A stretch of 8,905 bases of DNA. Source: Acidobacteriota bacterium (lineage in GTDB: Bacteria; Acidobacteriota; Terriglobia; Bryobacterales; JACQDG01). Location: positions 1 through 8,905 of the forward strand of contig JACQDG010000484.1 of NCBI GenBank assembly GCA_016201185.1. Reading direction: 5' to 3'. Below the pieces are notes generated by a model. That model had not been told where the DNA came from. It was given only the letters and a program-made list of their open reading frames with translations, and made no database searches. A program made the translations under genes and the position numbers. How positions within the stretch are numbered: the stretch's first letter is position 1; each line of letters begins with the position of its first letter. Shown in pieces: positions 1-5,212 of this stretch.

Positions 1-234
1 CACACAGCGCATGCCGCTGATGGCCAGGCCGATGCCGAATCCCACCGTGGCGGACTCGCACAAAGGTCCGTCGCGCACGCGCTCGGGCCCGAACTCATCG
101 AACAGCCCGCGGTAGACGCCGAACGTGCCTCCGTAAGCGCCGATATCCTGCCCCAGCAGGACCAGCTCCGGCTGGCGCTGCATCTCCTCCCGCAACGCCT
201 GATTGATCGCTTCCCGCATTGTCAGTTCCGGCAT
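1..234 (-). CDS. 2-oxo-acid dehydrogenase E1 component, beta subunit (partial, N-terminal 78 residues)
   Basis: The N-terminal 78 codons of a thiamine-diphosphate-dependent E1 beta subunit (pyruvate, branched-chain or acetoin dehydrogenase type). The rest lies beyond the left edge. Visible landmarks are the opening MPELTMREAINQAL, the block GQDIGAYGGTFGVYRGL (residues 29-44), FGPERV (48-53) and PLCESATVGFGIGLA (57-71). E60 matches the family's conserved glutamate that contacts the thiamine cofactor ('PISE' in most members). The start is fixed by GGAGAAG seven to eight bases upstream. It is the last visible gene of a minus-strand operon, 23 bp after the CoA-transferase. An E1 beta needs an E1 alpha partner and an E2; the E2 is the first gene of this operon, while no E1 alpha is in the window, so it may follow to the left. 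The substrate cannot be read from this fragment. Confidence 0.9.
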   Translation of the reverse strand, partial: MPELTMREAINQALREEMQRQPELVLLGQDIGAYGGTFGVYRGLFDEFGPERVRDGPLCESATVGFGIGLAISGMRCV

Positions 235-257
235 GATTCTTCTCCGGCAGGAGAGAC

Positions 258-1451
258 TCAGATAGCCCCGGCGCTCCTCAAGGCCGCAATTTTCTCGTCG
301 GCGTATTGCAGATCTTTCTTCAAGATCGATTCGGTATCTTCACCCAGGGTCGGAGCGCGGCGGTGAACCTCCCGCCGCCCGCGAAACCGCACCGGCGTGT
401 TGACCTCCAGCACACGGCCGAAAACGGGGTGATCCAGCTCTACAACGGCCCCGCGCTCGATCAACTCCGGATCCCGAAGCGCCTCGGACAAATCTCGTAC
501 CGGGGCGCAGGGCACTTTGTCCCGGAGCGCTTCGAGCCATTCCGCCGTGGTGCGCTCCAGGAAGTGCGCCTGCACAGCGGCCACAGCTTCTTCGCGATGC
601 TCGAAGCGCGCCTGGAAAGTAGCAAACCGCGGATCGCGGGCTAGTGCCTCATCGCCAAACGCCTCGCATAACTCCAGCCAGAATTTCTCCTTTCCGCAGA
701 AGATCGTGACAAAGCCGTCTTTGGTACGGAAAGTCTGCACCGGCACAAGTGTCTGATGCGCCGAACCCGGGTAGCGGACCGGCTCAAAGCCCTTGTTCAG
801 GTTCCAGATGGCGAGATAGGTCAGCATGGAGTAAGCTATGTCCAGCAGACTGACTTCCACGTTTTGGCCCAGGCCGGTCTTCTCTGCCGCGTAGAGAGAG
901 CTCAGGATGGCCATCGCAGCCGCGAAGCCTGCCGCATGGTCGATGAAGGACACCCCGCACGCTGCCGGCGGGCCGCAGGGATCGCCGGTGATGCTCATGT
1001 AACCCGTCATCGCTTGCATCAGGTAGTCGTATCCAGGCTCTTTGGCCCGGGGCCCTTCGGAGCCGAACGCATTCAGCGAGCAACAGACGATCTTCGGGTT
1101 CACCGGGCCCAGGGCGGCATAGTCAATGCCCAGTTTCGCGGGCTGGTCGCCCCGCAAATTGTTGAAGACGACATCCACTATTCTTGCCAGGTCGCGCAGG
1201 ACCTGGCGTCCTTCAGCCGTCCGGAGATTGAGCGTGATGCTCCGCTTGTTGCGATTCCAGGATTGAAAATAAAGACTGTCCCCTGGGATTCGATAGGGCG
1301 GAACAAAACGGGAGACTTCCCCGCCGGTGGAGGGGTCCTCCACCTTGATCACCTCTGCGCCCAGATCGGCGAGGTTGAGAGTGGCGAATGGCCCTGCGCC
1401 AAATTGAGAGAAGGCCAGTATTCTGACTCCGGCAAGAGGCAAGGACTCCAT
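258..1451 (-). CDS. Class III (CaiB/BaiF family) CoA-transferase
   Basis: A complete 397-residue family III CoA-transferase, the usual length for the family. These cytosolic enzymes move CoA between carboxylic acids through an aspartyl-CoA thioester. Typical features are the N-terminal LPLAGVRILAFSQFGAGPFAT (residues 4-24), DLGAEVIKVE (29-38), NRNKRSITLNL (66-76), the 'GYDYLMQAMTGYMSITG' block (140-156) and the TGLGQNVEVSLLD segment (192-204). D171, in GVSFIDHAAG, aligns with the catalytic aspartate of formyl-CoA transferase (D169). The gene starts 8 bp after the MaoC gene with no clear ribosome site of its own, suggesting translational coupling. Substrate is unknown. Relatives act on succinate, itaconate, mesaconate, glutarate, carnitine and others. 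The hydratase and CitE-type lyase next door favour a short dicarboxylic or hydroxy acid, but that is inference. Confidence 0.93.
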   Translation of the reverse strand: MESLPLAGVRILAFSQFGAGPFATLNLADLGAEVIKVEDPSTGGEVSRFVPPYRIPGDSLYFQSWNRNKRSITLNLRTAEGRQVLRDLARIVDVVFNNLRGDQPAKLGIDYAALGPVNPKIVCCSLNAFGSEGPRAKEPGYDYLMQAMTGYMSITGDPCGPPAACGVSFIDHAAGFAAAMAILSSLYAAEKTGLGQNVEVSLLDIAYSMLTYLAIWNLNKGFEPVRYPGSAHQTLVPVQTFRTKDGFVTIFCGKEKFWLELCEAFGDEALARDPRFATFQARFEHREEAVAAVQAHFLERTTAEWLEALRDKVPCAPVRDLSEALRDPELIERGAVVELDHPVFGRVLEVNTPVRFRGRREVHRRAPTLGEDTESILKKDLQYADEKIAALRSAGAI

Positions 1452-1459
1452 GGCGACGG

Positions 1460-1912
1460 CTAAGCGGGACGCTTTGGAACGAGCACGCGGCGCCGCAGGG
1501 TGAGGACGGTTTCCCCGCGCTGGTTATACCCGCGAGTCTCCACGTAGACGATCCCGCGATCCGGCTTGGTGGCAGATTCCTTTTTCTCCAGAATGGTGCT
1601 TTCAGCGTAAATCGAATCTCCGTGGAACACCGGTGCGACGTGCTTCACCTGCTCGTACTCCAGGTTGGCAATGGCGCGCCCACTGATATCCGCCACGCTC
1701 ATACCCACCACCAGGCTGAACACGAGGGTGCCGACCACCAGGCGCTGACCGTGCTGCGTTTGGGCGGCATAGTGGGCATCAATATGCAGCGGGTGCTGGT
1801 TCATCGTCATCAGGCTGAACCAAGTGTCATCGGCTTCGGTGACGGTGCGCCCGGGCCAATGCTGGAACACCTGACCAACCTCGAACTCCTCGAAGTATCT
1901 TCCAAACGGCAT
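1460..1912 (-). CDS. MaoC-fold (hot-dog) acyl-CoA hydratase/dehydratase
   Basis: A 150-residue single hot-dog-fold protein of the MaoC family, which adds water to enoyl-CoA or removes it from 3-hydroxyacyl-CoA. Seen directly: the family opening GRYFEEFEVGQVFQHWPGRTVTEAD (residues 4-28, written here as landmarks GRYFEEF, GQVF and GRTVTEAD), then TMNQHPLHIDAHYA (36-49) and VVGTLVFSLVVGM (59-71). In classical (R)-specific hydratases the active site reads D-x-N-P-x-H. Here it is N38-Q-H40-P-L-H43, so the histidine is kept but the catalytic aspartate is replaced by asparagine. Similar 'MNxxPLH' forms are, to my recollection, found in relatives acting on mesaconyl-, itaconyl- or methylmalyl-type CoA esters, so loss of activity should not be assumed. 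The start follows GGGGAGG at an unusually short distance of two bases. It lies 16 bp downstream of the enolase-superfamily gene. Confidence 0.9.
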   Translation of the reverse strand: MPFGRYFEEFEVGQVFQHWPGRTVTEADDTWFSLMTMNQHPLHIDAHYAAQTQHGQRLVVGTLVFSLVVGMSVADISGRAIANLEYEQVKHVAPVFHGDSIYAESTILEKKESATKPDRGIVYVETRGYNQRGETVLTLRRRVLVPKRPA

Positions 1913-1928
1913 GACCTCCCCAAACTAC

Positions 1929-3089
1929 TTACACGGGAACCTCGCTCGCGCGATACTGCTCGATAACTTCGGCGCGAAGCGGCATGCCCAGGCCCGGTTC
2001 CTGTGGTACGACCATACGCCCGTGGGCGATTTTGGGACGTCCAACGGGCAGCTCAAACCACATGGGATCCCGCTGCCGATCGGGAAAGATTTCGACATAG
2101 AGGCCATGGGGAACAGAAGCAAGCAGATGAATGGCCACTTGCGGCTCCTCATGATGCCCCATCTTTACGTGACACATGCCCGCCATCGCCGCCACGCGGC
2201 GCCATTCCGTGATGCCGCCACCGATGGTCGCATCGAAGTTGAGAATATCCACAGCGCCGGCCAGCAGCAGGTCGCGGCAGCCAAACCGGCTGATCTCGCC
2301 CTGCCCGGCCACAACCGGAAGGCCGCCGTACTTTCGCACCAACGCCAGGCCTTGCAACTGATCGAACCACTGCACCGGTTCCTCGAACCATCGAACGTTG
2401 TAACCCAGCACCCGCCGACAGAACTCCAGGGCCTGGTCGACCGTCCACGCCTGGTTGGCGTCGCAGGCGATCAGGAAATCCTTTCCGACAGTCTCCCGGG
2501 CAAAGCGCACCCGGTCCGCATCCTCAGCAGGCGTGAGGCCGCCCACCTTGAGCTTGATTCCGCTCAATCCGGCTTCCTTGTAAGACAGCAGCTCGCAGGC
2601 GAGGTCCTTTTCCGCCTTGCCGCTTTCATAATAGCCCCCGATGGCAATGACCGGGACCTCGTCCCGGTACCCCCCCAGCATCTTATAGAGGGGCAACTCG
2701 AGCGCCTTGCCCATCGCATCCCAAACAGCGATGTCGACGGCCGCAATGGCCTGCATCAGAATGGCCTTATTGGCCAGATCCAGGGTGTGAATGCCGCGAT
2801 TTGCCTGATCGAGGCATTTGCATTCGAACATGGCTTGCCAGTGCCGCTCCACATCGAAAACATCCTGCCCCCGCAGCTTCTCCCCAAAGTGGCCGTTGAT
2901 CAAGGCGGCTATTTCCTTCTGGTATTTCTCCTCATCGCCCCCGAACGTCTGCCCGACAACTCCGTTCGCCAGGCGGACCTGGGTTACCAGGGTGTAGCGG
3001 GAGGTGATCCGGTAAGTGCCGCCTTGAAAGGTTTTCTGCAGGCTCTTCTCAAGAGGGATGGCACTGACCTCCACGATCTGCGTCTTCAT
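1929..3089 (-). CDS. Mandelate racemase/muconate lactonizing enzyme family protein (enolase superfamily, probable acid-sugar dehydratase or racemase)
   Basis: A complete 386-residue enolase-superfamily enzyme. It has the N-terminal capping domain and a C-terminal TIM-type barrel. Barrel residues seen: KLK in GIKLKVGG (K179, K181), the general base pair at the end of strand 2; metal ligands D210 (ACDANQAW), E236 (WFEEPV) and E265 (AGQGE); then D286 (FDATIGGGITEW) and H312/H313 (KMGHHEEP), matching the Asp-His dyad of the mandelate racemase subgroup. With both bases present, the chemistry would be proton abstraction next to a carboxylate, giving racemisation or, more often in this subgroup, dehydration of a sugar acid to a 2-keto-3-deoxy acid. 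The exact substrate is not recognisable. Its ATG overlaps the E2 stop codon (ATGA, 3086-3089) and is preceded by GGGAG. The tight coupling to an E2 suggests its oxo-acid product feeds the dehydrogenase. Confidence 0.93.
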   Translation of the reverse strand: MKTQIVEVSAIPLEKSLQKTFQGGTYRITSRYTLVTQVRLANGVVGQTFGGDEEKYQKEIAALINGHFGEKLRGQDVFDVERHWQAMFECKCLDQANRGIHTLDLANKAILMQAIAAVDIAVWDAMGKALELPLYKMLGGYRDEVPVIAIGGYYESGKAEKDLACELLSYKEAGLSGIKLKVGGLTPAEDADRVRFARETVGKDFLIACDANQAWTVDQALEFCRRVLGYNVRWFEEPVQWFDQLQGLALVRKYGGLPVVAGQGEISRFGCRDLLLAGAVDILNFDATIGGGITEWRRVAAMAGMCHVKMGHHEEPQVAIHLLASVPHGLYVEIFPDRQRDPMWFELPVGRPKIAHGRMVVPQEPGLGMPLRAEVIEQYRASEVPV

Positions 3090-4243
3090 TTCACTCCCTT
3101 TAACTGCTCTACGAATGCCGCCAAGCTGTGCTCCCCCTGCCCGAGAAAGCGGGCCGCGGCCGCGCCATCCGTGACCCGATGGTCCACGGCCAAATTAGCC
3201 CACATGCGCCATCCTAAAGTCATCTCTCCCTGTTGGACGACCGGCTCTTGTAGAATCCGGCCGACGGCTAGGATAGCGGTCTGCGGCGAGTTCAGGATGG
3301 GCACAAAGAAATCGGCTCCCTCTGCTCCGAGGTTCGTTAAGGTAAAGCAGCCGTTCAAAAGCTGGTCCATCTTGAGCCGGTGAAGCCGGGCGGATTCAGC
3401 CAGTTGGCGCCGCGTGTGACTCAATTCGGCAAGCCCCAGGGTATTGGCGCGAGGAATCACCGGGGCCACGACACCCCGATCCGTGTCAACCGCAAAAGCC
3501 AGGTTCACCTCGGATGCGGGCGAGACCGCCCCGCCGGCCCACGTGCTGATGAGAGCGGGAAATTGAGGCAGCAACCGCCCCAAGCTGAACAGCATAAGGT
3601 CGGTCAGCGAAACGCTCTCTCCTATTTGTTCCAACGCCCAACGCTTCGCTTCCATCAGGCCAGCGGCATCTATCTTCCGGCCGATGTGGATATGGGGAAT
3701 GGTTTGCCAGGCCGCCGTCAGGTGCGCCATTAACTCTTTCCGGCCGAGAGAACCGGCCGGCCGTGCTACAGGTCTGGAGGCAACGGCTCGCTCCACATCC
3801 TGTTGCGTAATGCGCCCTCCCGGTCCCGTACCCAAAACGGACTTCACGTCCACCCCTAGTTCGACCGCCACGCGCCGGGCGGCAGGTGTGGCGCCGACGT
3901 GAGATGGGGGAGCAGCCGATTCTGCCGCTTGAGCCGCCGGCGGATTCCCACTCGGAATCGGGGCGAGGGAAGAGGAAGGCTGCATAACCGGCTCGGGGAT
4001 CTCTTCACTTGCTTGACCGATCCAGCCGACCACCTCGTCCACGCGCACCTCGCCTTTAGGCCTAAGAATGCGCAGGAGCACCCCGGAAGAGGGCGCCGGG
4101 ACCTCTAGGATCGCCTTATCGGTCTCTAATTCAAAAAGCAATTCGTCTTTGACCACGACATTTCCCGCCGCCTTCAGCCATCGAAGAATCGATCCCTGCT
4201 CCATGGAAATGGTCGCTTTGGGAATCACCACCGGCGTTGGCAT
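3086..4243 (-). CDS. 2-oxo-acid dehydrogenase E2 component, dihydrolipoamide acyltransferase
   Basis: A complete 385-residue E2 subunit with one lipoyl domain, the core of a pyruvate/2-oxo-acid/acetoin dehydrogenase complex. It passes the acyl group from E1 to CoA. Domains in order: lipoyl domain at about 2-76 with the lipoylated lysine K43 in ELETDKAILEVP; an Ala/Pro-rich linker at about 80-116; the peripheral-subunit-binding domain at about 117-155 (TPAARRVAVELGV, then GTGPGGRI); and the catalytic domain at about 165-385. The active-site motif DHRVTDG holds H355 and D359. The family block 'FFVPILNSPQTAILAVG' is at 312-328. The start matches the normal lipoyl-domain beginning and follows GGAGG ten bases upstream. 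It is the first gene of the minus-strand operon, which is unusual because E1 genes normally precede E2. E1 beta lies four genes further on. Confidence 0.95.
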   Translation of the reverse strand: MPTPVVIPKATISMEQGSILRWLKAAGNVVVKDELLFELETDKAILEVPAPSSGVLLRILRPKGEVRVDEVVGWIGQASEEIPEPVMQPSSSLAPIPSGNPPAAQAAESAAPPSHVGATPAARRVAVELGVDVKSVLGTGPGGRITQQDVERAVASRPVARPAGSLGRKELMAHLTAAWQTIPHIHIGRKIDAAGLMEAKRWALEQIGESVSLTDLMLFSLGRLLPQFPALISTWAGGAVSPASEVNLAFAVDTDRGVVAPVIPRANTLGLAELSHTRRQLAESARLHRLKMDQLLNGCFTLTNLGAEGADFFVPILNSPQTAILAVGRILQEPVVQQGEMTLGWRMWANLAVDHRVTDGAAAARFLGQGEHSLAAFVEQLKGVK

Positions 4244-4269
4244 TCAATTGGCGCCTCCAAAGCGTTGCG

Positions 4270-4298
4270 ATGATAACATGGTAAGCGTTTCCCGAGAA
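4270..4298 (-). promoter_or_regulatory. Candidate sigma-70 promoter of the E2-led operon
   Basis: On the minus strand, TATCAT (4275-4270, five of six consensus bases) lies 17 bases after TTCTCG (4298-4293, three of six). The -35 is weak, as expected for a regulated promoter. A start site around 4263 would leave about 20 bases before the E2 ATG, including its GGAGG. This was predicted by eye only. Confidence 0.4.
4283..4290. promoter_or_regulatory. Possible LacI-family operator core (AANCGNTT)
   Basis: The bases AAGCGTTT fit the AANCGNTT core of many LacI-family operators and sit in an imperfect palindrome (GTAAGC/GTTTCC, 4281-4292). The site falls between the candidate -35 and -10 of the E2 operon and just upstream of the candidate lyase promoter, so one bound repressor could control both directions. 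No regulator gene is in the window, and an 8-base match with six fixed bases can arise by chance. Confidence 0.3.
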
Positions 4299-4312
4299 TA
4301 AGATTGTTTACC

Positions 4313-4318
4313 TAGAAT
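4313..4318 (+). promoter_or_regulatory. Candidate -10 element of the CitE-type lyase gene
   Basis: TAGAAT matches five of six consensus -10 bases and ends nine bases before the lyase ATG at 4327. Upstream, TTCCCG (4289-4294, 18-bp spacer) is a poor -35. The expected transcription start is about 4325, so the mRNA would be almost leaderless. This fits the absence of any Shine-Dalgarno sequence before the ATG. Confidence 0.35.
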
Positions 4319-4326
4319 TAAAACAC

Positions 4327-5166
4327 ATGCCGAGCTCCAGAATCTTGCGCAGCCTGCTATTTGTGCCTGCCGCCAACGCCCGCAAGGTTGAGAAAGCGCG
4401 ACAATGGCAGGCGGATGCCGTCATTCTCGACTGGGAGGATGCCGTATTGCCGGAAGACAAACCTCTCGCCCGAATGCTCACTAGGGAGTTGCTGTTGGGC
4501 CGGGGGGAGGCCGGACCGAAGATCCTCGTCCGTCTTAACCCCGTCTCCAGCGACTGGTTCGCCGATGACCTGGCAGCTCTCGAATCGCTGCGGCCGGACG
4601 GGGCATTGCTGAGCAAGTGCCGATCTCCAGAAGAGGTCGAGCGCACGGCAAAGGCGCTCGATTGCGGCCTCTGCCCTCTAATTGAGTCTCCGTTGGGGTT
4701 GCAGAACGCCTTCTCCATCGCGACAGCCTCTCCCCTCGTAGAAGCGCTGGCATTCGGAGCCGAAGACTTTTGCGCGGAAACGGGCATACGCAGGAGCGAC
4801 GGTGAACCGGAACTCCTCTATGCGCGCTCGGCCATCGTCACCGCATGTCGCGCCGCCGGCCGGGAGGTCTACGATTCACCGTGCCTGGAGCTAGAAGACC
4901 TGGAAGCGGTTCGTGTCTCCGCCGAGCGCTCCCGCAATCTCGGTTTTTCCGGCAAGCTGGCGATTCACCCCAAGCACGTACCTGTCATTGACGGTGTGTT
5001 CTCTCCTACCGATGAAGAGGTACGAGAGGCGCAGCTTCTGCTGGAAGCGTTCGCAGCTTCCCCATCGGGCGCCTTGCGCTGGAAGGGCCGTATGGTGGAC
5101 GAAGCCATTCTCCGCCAGGCGCGGAGGATATTAGAGCGGGCTTCTCTTCTCGTCAAGCCCCGCTAA
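4327..5166 (+). CDS. CitE/HpcH-HpaI family acyl-CoA lyase (malyl-CoA or citramalyl-CoA lyase-like)
   Basis: A complete 279-residue TIM-barrel lyase of the citrate lyase beta-subunit family, normal in length. Members cleave or form carbon-carbon bonds in 3-hydroxyacyl-CoA esters such as malyl-CoA (to glyoxylate and acetyl-CoA) or citramalyl-CoA (to pyruvate and acetyl-CoA), using a magnesium ion. Seen: RSLLFVPA (residues 8-15), LDWEDAV (34-40), VRLNP with R69, LIESPLG with metal ligand E120, FGAEDFCAETG with metal ligand D147, GFSGKLAIHP (206-215) and the C-terminal GRMVDEAILRQARRIL. There is no acyl-carrier subunit of citrate lyase nearby, so a stand-alone acyl-CoA lyase is more likely than true citrate lyase. 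It is transcribed divergently from the E2-led operon across an 83-bp gap and lacks a visible ribosome site. Shared control with that operon is likely but inferred. Confidence 0.92.
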   Translation: MPSSRILRSLLFVPAANARKVEKARQWQADAVILDWEDAVLPEDKPLARMLTRELLLGRGEAGPKILVRLNPVSSDWFADDLAALESLRPDGALLSKCRSPEEVERTAKALDCGLCPLIESPLGLQNAFSIATASPLVEALAFGAEDFCAETGIRRSDGEPELLYARSAIVTACRAAGREVYDSPCLELEDLEAVRVSAERSRNLGFSGKLAIHPKHVPVIDGVFSPTDEEVREAQLLLEAFAASPSGALRWKGRMVDEAILRQARRILERASLLVKPR

Positions 5167-5212
5167 CCTGTTTCCCGATCCCGAGCTTAGCAAGCGCGTC
5201 TCATCCCCGGCG

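Noticed and set aside
756..1463. A 235-codon open frame on the plus strand
   Set aside because: It is antisense to the CoA-transferase gene, which has a full set of family motifs. The antisense product resembles no family.
1911..3383. A 490-codon open frame on the plus strand
   Set aside because: It lies antisense to the clear enolase-superfamily gene and the end of E2. Its translation has no recognisable motifs and is rich in His, Arg and Pro, as expected from the complement of GC-rich coding sequence.
4308..4787. A 159-codon open frame on the minus strand
   Set aside because: It is antisense to the CitE-type lyase and of low complexity (Ser/Arg/Ala-rich). It also runs into the divergent promoter region.
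4327..5166. Citrate lyase beta subunit (citE) of the classical citrate lyase complex
   Set aside because: No citrate lyase alpha or acyl-carrier subunit genes are adjacent, and the CoA-enzyme context points to a stand-alone acyl-CoA lyase.
5185..5195. Small hairpin GCTT-AGC-AAGC between the convergent lyase and receptor genes
   Set aside because: A four-base stem without a following T-run is too weak to call a terminator; nothing else in the 46-bp gap supports one.
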